Assembly (NCBI RefSeq): GCF_013394695.1
Contig: NZ_CP058258.1
Coordinates: forward strand, 392,001-456,000
Length of the DNA: 64,000 nt
Origin: Streptococcus sp. oral taxon 061
Lineage (GTDB): Bacteria; Bacillota; Bacilli; Lactobacillales; Streptococcaceae
Reading direction: 5' to 3'
Part shown: positions 44,896-53,929 of the stretch, one piece after another
Numbering within the stretch: the stretch's first letter is position 1
How the letters are laid out: each line of letters opens with the position of its first letter
Notes under the pieces: model-generated
What the model saw: only the letters and a program-made list of their open reading frames with translations
What the model was told of the DNA's origin: nothing
Database searches by the model: none
Program-made: the position numbers and the translations under genes

Positions 44896-45861
44896 TTATC
44901 TCTTTTTGTTTTTTGAATATCGCTGGTAGAAGTCGACTTTTATCTGGATAAAATGTTCTAATTCACGAAAGAGTTGTAATAGGGTTGCCCGTGTCTCAAA
45001 CTCTTCTCTAGTTTTAGGGAGAGATCGATTGCGAAATACCTCTAGGTAGCTCTCAATATCATTCAATAAGTCGTAGGCTGGATTGGTTTGACTCAGTTGG
45101 CTAGCTGTTTTTGAAAAGAGCTGAGCGACAATCAAACTCTCACTAGCGGCTAATTGGCATGTGTTAATCTGTTGAGCCATATTTCTTAAGATACGCGTTT
45201 GTCTTTGCCGCATCTCGAAGTAGTGGATATGATAATCTGTCTGGTGAAAGAGATGGTCAGAGTGATCGAGGTAAACTAACTTAAGAGCATCCTCAAGTAG
45301 TTGGTCAAGTTCATTTACAAGTTGAGCCTGATTACGGCCATCCCCTCTTTTCAGATAGTAAGAAAGCCGTAGAAGAACATCTCTGAGTTTTTCTTCAACA
45401 AGAGTATGATAATGTTGAATGTCTTTTTCACGTGAAGGCATGTAGAGATTGACCAGAAGTGCAAAGCCAGTACCGATTAGGAAGAGTAAGAGCTCATTCA
45501 GTAAAAGTGTTGGTGATGTTGTTTGTTGGATTAAGAGATGGCTGACCAGGACGCTACTAGGAGTAATCCCAATTTCCCAACCGAGTTTATAGGCCAAGGG
45601 AACATAGACTGCTAAGTAGAGTCCAAAGCTCCAGATATGATAACCAGTTAGTTGAAAAGCAATAACACCGATTGTCAGAGCAAGCAAGGTTGAAAAAAGT
45701 CTATTGCGGGCTAATTTGATGGTGCTTCTACGTGTATCAGAGAGACTTAAAATAGCAATGATACCAGCTGAAATAGCTGAGGATAGATCAAAAAAGTAGG
45801 CTAGAAAACAGGCAAAGCAGGTTGCCAAAACAAGTTTTAAAGTACGTTGAGTGATAGACAT
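44896..45861 (-). CDS. Aromatic-acid-exporter-family (FUSC-like) membrane protein
   Basis: A 321-residue protein. The first 140 residues form several membrane helices typical of the ArAE_1/DUF939 group (LATCFACFLAYFFDLSSAIS, GVIAFQLTGYHIWSFG). The C-terminal 180 residues are a soluble helical domain with YHIHYFEMRQRQTRIL. Homologues are proposed efflux proteins for aromatic acids; the substrate is unproven. A minus-strand TATAAT at 45971-45976 gives a leader of about 105 nt. Convergent with the protease gene. Confidence 0.85.
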   Translation of the reverse strand: MSITQRTLKLVLATCFACFLAYFFDLSSAISAGIIAILSLSDTRRSTIKLARNRLFSTLLALTIGVIAFQLTGYHIWSFGLYLAVYVPLAYKLGWEIGITPSSVLVSHLLIQQTTSPTLLLNELLLFLIGTGFALLVNLYMPSREKDIQHYHTLVEEKLRDVLLRLSYYLKRGDGRNQAQLVNELDQLLEDALKLVYLDHSDHLFHQTDYHIHYFEMRQRQTRILRNMAQQINTCQLAASESLIVAQLFSKTASQLSQTNPAYDLLNDIESYLEVFRNRSLPKTREEFETRATLLQLFRELEHFIQIKVDFYQRYSKNKKR

Positions 45862-45970
45862 AGAATATTTCCTTGAGAAAATGCTTTAAAGTTTTAGTAG
45901 TAGGTGAGGTAGAAAGGTCTATTCCAAGAGAGTTACTGAGAAAATAATTTGTTCTCCTTGTAGTGGTTTG

Positions 45971-45976
45971 ATTATA
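45971..45976 (-). promoter_or_regulatory. -10 box of the aromatic exporter gene
   Basis: TATAAT on the minus strand, about 110 nt before the ATG; the leader in between shows no clear motif. Confidence 0.5.
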
Positions 45977-46064
45977 GTATAAATATGTTTTGAAATCAAG
46001 TGAATCTAATAATAGTATAGGCAGAATGAATATTTACCAAACTGGTCCAGATATCGTTTTATGG

Positions 46065-46070
46065 TATAAT
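46065..46070 (+). promoter_or_regulatory. Extended -10 box of the mscS gene
   Basis: ATGGTATAAT, followed by AAAGGAG and the ATG at 46089; the leader would be very short (about 12 nt). Confidence 0.7.
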
Positions 46071-46088
46071 AGTAGAAAGGAGTTTTAC

Positions 46089-46655
46089 ATGCAAGAATTT
46101 TTTAAAAGTTATTTTGATAAGCTAGATTTAACCTCAGTATTTGAGAATCTCTTGACCAAAGTGATTTCTCTTTTAATTTTATTTGTACTATTTTATATTG
46201 CTAAAAAGCTACTTCATGCGGCTGTAAAGAAAATAGTGAAACCATCGCTAAAATTTTCAAATCGGGACGCGGGAAGACAGAAGACAATTTCGCGTTTGCT
46301 TGAAAATGTCTTTAATTACATTCTCTATTTCTTCTTAGTCTACTGCATTTTATCTATCCTAGGACTGCCTGTATCCAGTTTACTAGCTGGTGCTGGGATT
46401 GCTGGGGTTGCAATTGGTATGGGGGCGCAGGGCTTCTTATCAGATGTTATCAATGGTTTCTTTATTCTCTTTGAACGCCAGTTGGATGTAGGAGATGAAG
46501 TTGTTTTGACAAACGGTCCCATTACTGTATCGGGAAAAGTAGTTAGTGTCGGCATTCGAACCACTCAACTAAGAGGTGAAGACCAGGCTCTCCACTTTGT
46601 TCCCAACCGTAATATCACTGTGGTTAGCAATTTTTCAAGAGAAGAAGAGAACTGA
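46089..46655 (+). CDS. mscS: Small-conductance mechanosensitive channel, short MscS type
   Basis: A 188-residue MscS-family channel. Two N-terminal helices (about 20-40, 75-97) are followed by the pore helix LLAGAGIAGVAIGMGAQGF (about 103-121) and the Sm-like beta domain RQLDVGDEVVL to residue 180. The C-terminal alpha/beta cage domain of typical MscS is missing; the protein ends soon after the beta domain (PNRNITVVSNFSREEEN). It releases solutes on hypo-osmotic shock. The start at 46089 is set by AAAGGAG; an upstream in-frame ATG at 45990 precedes the promoter. Confidence 0.9.
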   Translation: MQEFFKSYFDKLDLTSVFENLLTKVISLLILFVLFYIAKKLLHAAVKKIVKPSLKFSNRDAGRQKTISRLLENVFNYILYFFLVYCILSILGLPVSSLLAGAGIAGVAIGMGAQGFLSDVINGFFILFERQLDVGDEVVLTNGPITVSGKVVSVGIRTTQLRGEDQALHFVPNRNITVVSNFSREEEN

Positions 46656-46674
46656 AATTTTACTTGATTTATGG

Positions 46675-46680
46675 TACAAT
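46675..46680 (+). promoter_or_regulatory. Extended -10 box of the corA gene
   Basis: ATGGTACAAT located between mscS and corA, 26 nt before the corA start. Confidence 0.6.
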
Positions 46681-46706
46681 AGAGGGAGTTTGACAGAGGA
46701 GAAATG

Positions 46707-47612
46707 ATGGTTTTAGATAAACAATTAGGAAATGGTTGTACCTGGATAAATCTTGATATCGAAAAAATTAAAAATCTTGGAGATTTATCTGAAATCTATG
46801 GTTTGGATAAGGAAACCATCGAATATGCTCTGGATAGAAATGAACGAGCCCACATGGACTATAACCGTGAAAATGGGACTGTAACTTTTATCTACAATGT
46901 TCTGGATCTTGAGAAGGACAAGGAATACTATGAAGCCATTCCTATGACCTTTATCGTTGAAAAACAACGAATGATTACGATCAGTAACCATAAGAACGCT
47001 TATGTGATTGAACGTATGCTGACTTATCTTAAAACTCATGAAACGATTTCAATCTACAAGTTTCTCTTTGCCAGCTTAGAGCTTATCAGTAACGCTTATT
47101 ATCCTGTCATCGAAGAAATGGATAAAAGTAAGGACGAAATTAGTGCCTTGCTACGTCAAACCACGACAAAGAAAAATCTCTTTGCTCTCTCTGATTTGGA
47201 GACTGGTATGGTTTACTTGACAGCTGCGGCAAAACAAAATCGACTTCTATTGGAACATATCCAAGGTCATGCTCTTTATCGGAGATTTAACGATGTCGAA
47301 CGAGAGCAGTTTGATGATGCCATGATTGAAGCCCATCAGTTGGTGTCTATGACAGATTTGATTTCTCAAGTCTTACAACAACTCTCTGCTTCTTACAACA
47401 ACATCCTAAACAATAACCTGAATGATAGTTTGACAATTTTGACTATTATCTCCGTCTTACTAGCAGTACTTGCGGTTATTACAGGTTTCTTCGGGATGAA
47501 TGTTCCTCTACCATTTACAGAAGAGCCAAATGCTTGGATTTATATCTTAATGGCTAGCTTGATTTTATGGGCAGCCTTATCTCAATGGCTGAAGAAAATT
47601 ACTAGGAAATAA
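46707..47612 (+). CDS. corA: CorA-family magnesium transporter
   Basis: A 301-residue protein. A large cytoplasmic alpha/beta domain is followed by two C-terminal membrane helices (about 237-262 and 274-294). The signature GMN lies in TGFFGMNVPLPF at the pore mouth. Transports Mg2+ or another divalent cation. The ATG at 46707 is preferred to that at 46704 because GAGGAG is then 5 nt away. Followed after 16 nt by yqeG. Confidence 0.92.
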   Translation: MVLDKQLGNGCTWINLDIEKIKNLGDLSEIYGLDKETIEYALDRNERAHMDYNRENGTVTFIYNVLDLEKDKEYYEAIPMTFIVEKQRMITISNHKNAYVIERMLTYLKTHETISIYKFLFASLELISNAYYPVIEEMDKSKDEISALLRQTTTKKNLFALSDLETGMVYLTAAAKQNRLLLEHIQGHALYRRFNDVEREQFDDAMIEAHQLVSMTDLISQVLQQLSASYNNILNNNLNDSLTILTIISVLLAVLAVITGFFGMNVPLPFTEEPNAWIYILMASLILWAALSQWLKKITRK

Positions 47613-47628
47613 AAGAGAAGGAGCCAGA

Positions 47629-48156
47629 ATGGCGATTGAAAATTACATGCCAGACTTTGCTGTAGAAGCAGTATATGATTTGACAGTCCAAAGCCTGAAA
47701 GACCAAGGGATCAAAGCTGTTTTGGTCGATTTGGATAATACCCTCATTGCTTGGAATAACCCTGATGGGACTCCAGAAATGAAGCAGTGGTTACATGACC
47801 TTCGTGATGCTGGTATTCGTATCATCGTAGTGTCCAATAACTCTAAAAAACGCGTTCAACGGGCAGTTGAAAAATTTGGAATTGACTATGTTTATTGGGC
47901 TTTGAAGCCTTTTACTTTCGGGATTGACTGTGCCATGAAGGAATTCCACTATGAGAAAAACGAAGTAGTCATGGTTGGAGATCAGCTCATGACGGATATT
48001 CGAGCTGCCCACCGAGCAGGGATTCGTTCGATTTTGGTCAAACCCTTGGTCCAGCATGATTCTATCAAAACGCAAATCAACCGTGCTCGTGAGCGCCGTG
48101 TCATGAAACAAATCACTGAAAAGTACGGGCCTATCACATATAAAAAAGGAATCTAA
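47629..48156 (+). CDS. yqeG: YqeG-family HAD-IIIA phosphatase
   Basis: A 175-residue HAD phosphatase. The nucleophile motif is VDLDNTLIAW (about residues 34-43), motif II VVSNNSK, and motif III VMVGDQLMTDI. YqeG homologues act on small phosphates, possibly phosphatidylglycerol-phosphate; the substrate is not settled. First gene of the conserved yqeG-yqeH-yhbY-nadD-yqeK-rsfS cluster; yqeH starts 3 nt after its stop. Confidence 0.93.
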   Translation: MAIENYMPDFAVEAVYDLTVQSLKDQGIKAVLVDLDNTLIAWNNPDGTPEMKQWLHDLRDAGIRIIVVSNNSKKRVQRAVEKFGIDYVYWALKPFTFGIDCAMKEFHYEKNEVVMVGDQLMTDIRAAHRAGIRSILVKPLVQHDSIKTQINRARERRVMKQITEKYGPITYKKGI

Positions 48157-48158
48157 CT

Positions 48159-49265
48159 ATGGAAGAAATTCTCTGTATTGGTTGTGGAGCAACCATTCAG
48201 ACGGAAGATAAGACTGGTCTTGGATTTACACCTCAGTCAGCACTTGAAAAAGGTTTGGAGACTGGAGAGGTTTATTGCCAACGTTGTTTCCGTCTTCGTC
48301 ATTATAATGAAATCACAGATGTGCAGCTGACGGATGATGATTTCTTAAAACTTTTGCACGAGGTGGGAGATAGTGATGCCTTGGTGGTTAACGTTATTGA
48401 TATCTTTGACTTCAATGGATCAGTTATCCCAGGATTACCACGCTTTGTATCAGGTAATGATGTGCTCTTAGTCGGAAATAAAAAAGATATCCTACCTAAG
48501 TCAGTAAAGGCTGGGAAGATTTGCCAATGGCTCATGGAACGTGCCCACGAAGAAGGTCTGCGTCCTGTGGACGTTGTTCTGACTTCAGCTCAAAATAAGC
48601 ATGCTATCAAGGAAGTCATTGAAAAAATCGAGCACTACCGTAAGGGGCGCGATGTCTATGTAGTTGGGGTGACTAATGTCGGTAAATCAACTCTTATCAA
48701 TGCCATTATCCAGGAAATTACGGGTGACCAGAACGTCATCACAACTTCACGCTTCCCAGGGACAACTCTAGATAAGATCGAGATTCCGCTTGATGACGGT
48801 TCTTATATCTACGATACGCCGGGGATTATCCATCGTCATCAGATGGCTCACTACTTGACAGCTAAGAATCTCAAGTATGTCAGTCCTAAAAAGGAAATCA
48901 AACCTAAAACCTATCAGCTCAATCCGGAGCAAACTCTATTTTTAGGGGGCTTGGGACGCTTTGACTTCATCGCAGGAGAAAAGCAAGGTTTCACAGCTTT
49001 CTTTGACAATGAACTCAAACTTCATCGTACCAAGCTTGAAGGAGCGACTGACTTTTACGATAAGCACCTGGGAACCCTTCTTACACCACCAAATAGCAAG
49101 GAAAAAGAAGATTTTCCAAAACTGGTCCAACATGTCTTTACTATCAAGGATAAGACCGACTTAGTTATCTCAGGATTAGGCTGGATACGTGTGACAGGCA
49201 CAGCTAAAGTAGCTGTCTGGGCACCAGAAGGCGTCGCGGTCGTCACACGAAAAGCAATTATTTAA
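48159..49265 (+). CDS. yqeH: Ribosome-assembly GTPase YqeH
   Basis: A 368-residue circularly permuted GTPase needed for 30S assembly. The N-terminal zinc finger has CIGC and CQRC. G4 (GNKKDIL) and G5 come before G1 (GVTNVGKSTLINA, about residue 168) and G3 (DTPG), the permuted order. The C-terminal domain binds RNA. A 210-nt spacer with a structured element follows before yhbY. Confidence 0.96.
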   Translation: MEEILCIGCGATIQTEDKTGLGFTPQSALEKGLETGEVYCQRCFRLRHYNEITDVQLTDDDFLKLLHEVGDSDALVVNVIDIFDFNGSVIPGLPRFVSGNDVLLVGNKKDILPKSVKAGKICQWLMERAHEEGLRPVDVVLTSAQNKHAIKEVIEKIEHYRKGRDVYVVGVTNVGKSTLINAIIQEITGDQNVITTSRFPGTTLDKIEIPLDDGSYIYDTPGIIHRHQMAHYLTAKNLKYVSPKKEIKPKTYQLNPEQTLFLGGLGRFDFIAGEKQGFTAFFDNELKLHRTKLEGATDFYDKHLGTLLTPPNSKEKEDFPKLVQHVFTIKDKTDLVISGLGWIRVTGTAKVAVWAPEGVAVVTRKAII

Positions 49266-49320
49266 ACACAGAAAGGAAAGAGTTATCTTTATAAAGGTGA
49301 GCATGGCGAGCCTCTAGAAG

Positions 49321-49453
49321 ATACTTTTCGCCGTGGTGTCAGTTGGTACAAATGATTGTACCAACTGCGGAAAATTTGAGACCTTAGGCTCAAATTTTAG
49401 TCATGAAAGTCCGAAGGACTTTGCTGACGTCCGTCACCACTTCAGAAAAGTAT
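49321..49453 (+). ncRNA. Structured element, copy 1 (between yqeH and yhbY)
   Basis: A 133-nt segment folding as an outer helix with three hairpins. Outer: ATACTTTTC (49321-49329)/GAAAAGTAT (49445-49453) and GTGGTG/CACCAC. Hairpin 1: CAGTTGGTACAA/TTGTACCAACTG, 12 bp, loop ATGA. Hairpin 2: AAAATTTGAG/CTCAAATTTT, loop ACCTTAGG. Hairpin 3: AAAGTCC/GGACTTT, loop GAA. Single-stranded GCTGACGTCCG follows. A homologue lies at 51508-51641. Stems differ between the copies but pairing is kept. It lies inside an operon, so it may act on the mRNA, be processed from it, or mark an insertion. No Shine-Dalgarno of good quality precedes the following yhbY start. Confidence 0.6.
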
Positions 49454-49475
49454 AAAAAACTCTTTTAAAGAAAAT

Positions 49476-49787
49476 ATGTCATTAACATCAAAACAACGTG
49501 CCTTCCTCAACAGCCAGGCACACACCCTCAAACCCATCATCCAAATAGGGAAAAATGGTCTCAACGACCAAATTAAAACTAGCGTCCGTCAAGCACTTGA
49601 TGCCCGCGAATTGATTAAGGTTACTCTCTTGCAAAACACAGATGAAAACATCCACGAAGTAGCTGAAATCTTGGAAGAAGAAATCGGTGTAGACACAGTT
49701 CAAAAAATCGGACGCATCTTGATTTTGTATAAACAATCCAGCAAGAAAGAAAATCGCAAGATTTCTAAAAAAGTTAAAGAAATCTAA
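49476..49787 (+). CDS. yhbY: Ribosome-associated RNA-binding protein YhbY (CRM domain)
   Basis: A 103-residue CRM-domain protein. The N-terminal LTSKQRAFLNSQAHTLKP and the GxxG-like loop (IGKNGLNDQIK) match YhbY, a pre-50S associated factor. The ribosome site is poor (AAAGAAAAT), and the 210-nt gap to yqeH holds structured element copy 1, so translation may depend on that region. Confidence 0.93.
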   Translation: MSLTSKQRAFLNSQAHTLKPIIQIGKNGLNDQIKTSVRQALDARELIKVTLLQNTDENIHEVAEILEEEIGVDTVQKIGRILILYKQSSKKENRKISKKVKEI

Positions 49788-49837
49788 GCATGACGCTCCA
49801 AAAACTGTTTTTACAGAAGACTAAAGGAGATTAGCCT

Positions 49838-50467
49838 ATGGCAATCGAACTATTAACTCCCTTTACCAAAGTGGAGTTAGAGCCAGAAATCAAGGATAAA
49901 AAACGCAAGCAAGTTGGAATCCTAGGGGGGAATTTTAACCCTGTTCACAACGCCCACCTTATCGTGGCGGACCAAGTACGCCAGCAGTTGGGATTGGATC
50001 AGGTTCTGCTCATGCCTGAGTATCAACCGCCTCACGTAGACAAAAAGGAAACCATTCCTGAGCACCATCGTCTCAAAATGCTTGAATTGGCTATCGAAGG
50101 AATCGAAGGTTTAGCTATTGAGACAATTGAGCTGGAGCGCAAGGGTATTTCCTACACCTACGACACCATGAAGCTTCTAACAGAGAAGAATCCAGACACA
50201 GATTACTATTTCATTATCGGTGCCGATATGGTAGACTATTTGCCTAAGTGGTATAGAATTGATGAGTTGGTGGAACTAGTTCAGTTTGTGGGAGTTCAGC
50301 GACCACGTTACAAAGCAGGGACTTCTTATCCAGTCATCTGGGTGGATGTGCCCCTCATGGATATTTCATCCAGTATGGTGCGTGATTTCATTGCCCAAGG
50401 ACGAACACCCAACTTTCTCTTGCCTAAGCCAGTGCTAGATTACATCGAGAAAGAAGGACTTTACTGA
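49838..50467 (+). CDS. nadD: Nicotinate-nucleotide adenylyltransferase
   Basis: A 209-residue nucleotidyltransferase. [19 protein letters not shown] contains the (H/T)xxH-type ATP site, and [16 protein letters not shown] is the C-terminal ISSTxxR-type motif. It converts nicotinate mononucleotide to deamido-NAD. AAAGGAG precedes the ATG. It overlaps yqeK by 1 nt. Confidence 0.96.
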   Translation: MAIELLTPFTKVELEPEIKDKKRKQVGILGGNFNPVHNAHLIVADQVRQQLGLDQVLLMPEYQPPHVDKKETIPEHHRLKMLELAIEGIEGLAIETIELERKGISYTYDTMKLLTEKNPDTDYYFIIGADMVDYLPKWYRIDELVELVQFVGVQRPRYKAGTSYPVIWVDVPLMDISSSMVRDFIAQGRTPNFLLPKPVLDYIEKEGLY

Positions 50468-51060
50468 TGGCATACCAAGACTATATCAACTGTTCCCGTG
50501 AAGAATTGTTGGAAAAGATGGCGGAGCTTCTACCTGAAAAACGCCTAACCCATTGTCTGGGTGTAGAGCGTGCAGCTATTGAATTAGCTCAACGTTTCGG
50601 TATAGATGTTGAGAAGGCTGGTTTAGCTGGTCTCCTTCATGACTATGCTAAAAAACTGTCAGATCAAGAGTTTCTAGACTTGATTGATCGATATCAACTA
50701 GATCCAGACCTCAAAAACTGGGGTAATAATGTTTGGCATGGTATGGTCGGAATTTACAAGATTCAGGAAGATTTGGATTTACAAGATCCTGAAATCCTAC
50801 GAGCTATTGAAATTCATACAGTAGGAGCGATTCAGATGACGAACCTTGACAAGGTTATCTACGTCGCAGACTATATCGAGCACAATCGTACCTTTCCAGG
50901 TGTGGATCAGGCGCGTGAGATTGCTGAACTATCACTAAATAAGGCGGTAGCTTACGAGACAGCTCATACCGTGGAGCATTTAGCTCATCAGGGATTTCCC
51001 ATCTATCCCCAAACCCTTGAAACCTATAACGCCTATGTGCACTATTTGAAAGAGGACTAA
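50467..51060 (+). CDS. yqeK: HD-domain Ap4A hydrolase YqeK
   Basis: A 197-residue HD phosphohydrolase. [13 protein letters not shown] and [10 protein letters not shown] hold the metal-binding His-Asp pairs, with WHG and EIHTVG further on. Bacillus YqeK splits diadenosine tetraphosphate symmetrically. Coupled to nadD (TGATG) and directly abutting rsfS. Confidence 0.94.
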   Translation: MAYQDYINCSREELLEKMAELLPEKRLTHCLGVERAAIELAQRFGIDVEKAGLAGLLHDYAKKLSDQEFLDLIDRYQLDPDLKNWGNNVWHGMVGIYKIQEDLDLQDPEILRAIEIHTVGAIQMTNLDKVIYVADYIEHNRTFPGVDQAREIAELSLNKAVAYETAHTVEHLAHQGFPIYPQTLETYNAYVHYLKED

Positions 51061-51414
<354 letters not shown>

Positions 51415-51507
51415 AAGATGACTTGAACTTCGGCTGGGAATTGCTTTGAAATTCGACAATGTATTAAGATTATTCTTATTTTTGAGTGAGAAGTGAGAAA
51501 TTATCGA

Positions 51508-51641
51508 GACTTTCCGTTGTGATAAAACTTCTTGAAACAATAATGTTTCAAGAAGTCGGGAGTTTTGAGACCTTAGGCTCAAAACTAAGTCTTGGAACTT
51601 CGAAGAAGGTCGCAGACGTCCGAAATCACCTAAGGAAAATC
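51508..51641 (+). ncRNA. Structured element, copy 2 (between rsfS and the methyltransferase gene)
   Basis: A 134-nt homologue of the element at 49321-49453. Outer helix: GACTTTCC/GGAAAATC (one mismatch) and GTGAT/ATCAC. Hairpin 1: ACTTCTTGAAACA/TGTTTCAAGAAGT, 13 bp, loop ATAA. Hairpin 2: AGTTTTGAG/CTCAAAACT with the identical loop ACCTTAGG. Hairpin 3: GAACTTC/GAAGGTC, one mismatch, loop GAA. GCAGACGTCCG follows. Hairpin 1 shares no sequence with that of copy 1, yet both are perfectly paired. The 93 nt between rsfS and this element show nothing recognisable. Confidence 0.6.
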
Positions 51642-51665
51642 TTAAAAAGACTTTGTCTTCAATTG

Positions 51666-51696
51666 AACTCAGTTGCAGTCAACTGGGTTTTATTTG
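51666..51696 (+). terminator. Terminator after structured element copy 2
   Basis: AACTCAGTTG/CAACTGGGTT with loop CAGT and one G-U pair, followed by TTTATTTG. It would end the yqeG-rsfS transcript. Confidence 0.7.
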
Positions 51697-51724
51697 CTTA
51701 TTTTAGAAAAATTGATTGAAAGGT

Positions 51725-51852
51725 AAGAGCGTCGTGTTTTGTTCATCTTGAAACTGAACACGAGCTAAAAGCTGCGAGAAAAAGATAAACTTTCTTTGCA
51801 TCTGACGATACAGCAGAAAGTTTCCTATTTTCTCCTTGCTTTTAACGCTCTT
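51725..51852 (+). ncRNA. Structured leader before the methyltransferase gene
   Basis: The outer helix AAGAGCGT (51725-51732)/ACGCTCTT (51845-51852), 8 bp perfect, encloses two hairpins. Hairpin A: CGTGTT/AACACG (51733-51738 with 51757-51762). Hairpin B: GAGAAAA (51776-51782)/TTTTCTC (51828-51834) and AAACTTTC (51787-51794)/GAAAGTTT (51816-51823), separated by a 4x4 internal loop. It ends 12 nt before the ATG at 51865. It shares no evident motif with the two elements upstream. It may be a cis-regulator of the methyltransferase gene or a mobile repeat. Confidence 0.5.
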
Positions 51853-51864
51853 TGTATCTTAATT

Positions 51865-52605
51865 ATGGCTACTTATGAAACTTTTGCGGCTGTTTACGAT
51901 GCAGTTATGGATGATAGTTTATATGACAAATGGACAGACTTTTCCCTCCGTCATCTGCCTAAGACTAAGGAGAGAAAGAGACTCTTGGAATTGGCTTGTG
52001 GGACAGGGATTCAGTCTGTGCGCTTTTCTCAAGCTGGTTTTGATGTGATAGGATTAGACCTGAGTGCTGATATGCTGAAAATTGCTGAGAAGAGAGCGGC
52101 TTCAGCCAAGCAAAAGATTGATTTTATTGAAGGCAATATGCTGGATTTGTCCCAGGCGGGGAAATACGATTTTGTGACTTGTTATTCGGACTCTATCTGC
52201 TACATGCAAGATGAAGTGGAGGTTGGAGACGTCTTTAAGGAGGTCTATAATGCCCTCAATGAGGACGGAGTCTTTATCTTTGATGTGCATTCGACCTACC
52301 AGACTGATGAGGTCTTCCCAGGTTATTCTTATCATGAAAATGCAGAAGATTTTGCCATGCTCTGGGATACCTATGAGGATGATGCTCCTCACTCTATCGT
52401 GCATGAGTTGACCTTCTTTATCAAGGAAGCGGACGGTTCCTTTAGTCGTCATGATGAAGTGCATGAGGAGCGCACTTATGAGGTCTTGACTTATGATATT
52501 TTACTAGAACAGGCTGGATTCAAATCCTTCAAACTCTTTGCGGACTTTGAAGACAAGGAGCCAACAGAGACTAGTACCCGTTGGTTTTTCGTCGCACAGA
52601 AGTAG
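51865..52605 (+). CDS. Class I SAM-dependent methyltransferase
   Basis: A 246-residue methyltransferase. Motif I is LLELACGTGIQSV (about residues 39-51), followed by VIGLDLSADML and DFVTCYSDSICYM. The substrate is unknown; in related streptococci it is linked to rsfS and tmcAL. The start MATYETF at 51865 matches the family N-terminus as remembered, but no Shine-Dalgarno sequence stands before it; instead a strongly folded 128-nt segment ends just upstream. tmcAL follows 9 nt later. Confidence 0.9.
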   Translation: MATYETFAAVYDAVMDDSLYDKWTDFSLRHLPKTKERKRLLELACGTGIQSVRFSQAGFDVIGLDLSADMLKIAEKRAASAKQKIDFIEGNMLDLSQAGKYDFVTCYSDSICYMQDEVEVGDVFKEVYNALNEDGVFIFDVHSTYQTDEVFPGYSYHENAEDFAMLWDTYEDDAPHSIVHELTFFIKEADGSFSRHDEVHEERTYEVLTYDILLEQAGFKSFKLFADFEDKEPTETSTRWFFVAQK

Positions 52606-52614
52606 GAGAATATC

Positions 52615-53712
52615 ATGACCATTACAGGTATTATCGCGGAGTTCAATCCTTTTCATAATGGCCACAAATACCTGCTGGAACAGACAGATGGCCTGAAAAT
52701 CGTTGCCATGTCTGGAAATTTCATGCAGCGTGGCGAGCCGGCTATCGTTGACAAGTGGATAAGGGCTCAAATGGCGCTGGAAAATGGTGCGGATTTGGTC
52801 GTAGAATTACCCTTTTTAGTCAGTGTACAAGCAGCGGATTTCTTTGGTCAAGGTTCAGTAGATATCTTGGCTCGTTTGGGCATTGATACCCTAGCCTTTG
52901 GGACAGAAGAAGTTCTGGATTACCAGCAAATTGCTAACCTATATACAGAACGTGGTCAAGAGATGGAACTCTTCATGGAAAACTTACCGGATTCTCTTTC
53001 CTACCCTCAGAAAACCCAAGCCATGTGGAAGGAATTTGCAGGTCTTGATTTTTCTGGTGATACGCCCAATCATGTCCTTGCACTTGCCTATGCTAAAGCG
53101 GTAGCAGGGCGAAAGATCAAGCTTCATCCAATTCAACGTCAGGGAGCAGGTTACCATTCTGTGGACAAGAATGTGGACTTTGCCTCAGCGACAGCTCTTC
53201 GTCAGCACCAATCAGACCAGAATTTTCTAGAGCGCTTTATGCCTTCTGTTGCCCTTTTTGCAAATGCTAGCAAGGTAAGCTGGGAAGATTATTACCCTTT
53301 GCTTCGCTACCAAATCTTGTCAAACCCTGACTTAACCACTATCTATCAGGTCAATCAAGAAATGGCTGTTCGTATCAAGGATGCAATCAAGACAGCTCAG
53401 TCTATGGAAGAGTTGGTCGAGGCAGTTGCGACTAAACGTTACACCAAAGCGCGTGTACGTCGCCTCTTGACTTATATCTTGGTACAAGCCAGAGAAAGTG
53501 CCTTGCCAGAAGCCATTCATATCCTTGGATTTACCGAAAAAGGTAGGCAACATCTCAAGTCTCTGAAAGAGCAGGTCCATCTAGTTAGTCGAATCGGCAA
53601 AGAGCCCTGGGATGCCATGACTCAAAAAGCAGACCAGATTTACCAACTAGGACATCCAAGTATCGCAGAACAAAATTTTGGCAGAGTGCCAATCAGAATC
53701 GAAACAAACTAA
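52615..53712 (+). CDS. tmcAL: tRNA(Met) cytidine acetate ligase
   Basis: A 365-residue nucleotidyltransferase-fold protein. [19 protein letters not shown] carries the HxGH-type ATP motif, and [16 protein letters not shown] and [12 protein letters not shown] follow. It forms N4-acetylcytidine at the wobble base of elongator tRNA-Met from acetate and ATP. AGGAGAATATC precedes the ATG, 9 nt after the methyltransferase stop. The CAT tRNA genes in this window (1453-1613) include its target. Confidence 0.93.
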   Translation: MTITGIIAEFNPFHNGHKYLLEQTDGLKIVAMSGNFMQRGEPAIVDKWIRAQMALENGADLVVELPFLVSVQAADFFGQGSVDILARLGIDTLAFGTEEVLDYQQIANLYTERGQEMELFMENLPDSLSYPQKTQAMWKEFAGLDFSGDTPNHVLALAYAKAVAGRKIKLHPIQRQGAGYHSVDKNVDFASATALRQHQSDQNFLERFMPSVALFANASKVSWEDYYPLLRYQILSNPDLTTIYQVNQEMAVRIKDAIKTAQSMEELVEAVATKRYTKARVRRLLTYILVQARESALPEAIHILGFTEKGRQHLKSLKEQVHLVSRIGKEPWDAMTQKADQIYQLGHPSIAEQNFGRVPIRIETN

Positions 53713-53738
53713 GTCTACTGAAAGGTAGGCTTTTTACT
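53706..53738 (+). terminator. Terminator after tmcAL
   Basis: AGTCTACT/AGGTAGGCT hairpin with a short GAA loop (G-U pairs included), overlapping the stop codon and followed by TTTTTACTTATTTTTTT. Confidence 0.75.
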
Positions 53739-53851
53739 TATTTTTTTGTAAAAAATTCTATAAAAAATTGGGTTCGTTAAAGAAGCCTATTTTACTAGGG
53801 AAAATAACAATTTCAACTCAAAAAATGACCAAAATATCTTCCATTTAAGGT

Positions 53852-53880
53852 TTGTTAAAAATAGTTTTTTGTGGTAGAAT
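53852..53880 (+). promoter_or_regulatory. Promoter of rny
   Basis: -35 TTGTTA (53852-53857), 17-nt spacer, -10 TAGAAT (53875-53880) preceded by GTGG (extended -10). The leader is about 43 nt. Confidence 0.7.
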
Positions 53881-53929
53881 GTATAAGAATGCATGTCATT
53901 CGGATAAACAAATAAATTGAGGTAAAAAC

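Noticed and set aside
49266..49355. Open in-frame extension of yqeH past its stop (reading SYLYKGEHGEPLEDTFRR)
   Set aside because: YqeH already has its full family length at 49265, and an open stretch of 30 codons is not rare by chance. It also covers hairpin 1 of structured element copy 1.
51486..51719. 77-codon frame after rsfS as an ordinary gene
   Set aside because: No ribosome site, no recognisable family; it crosses four hairpins including a terminator. Kept only as an alternative reading under the structured-element findings.
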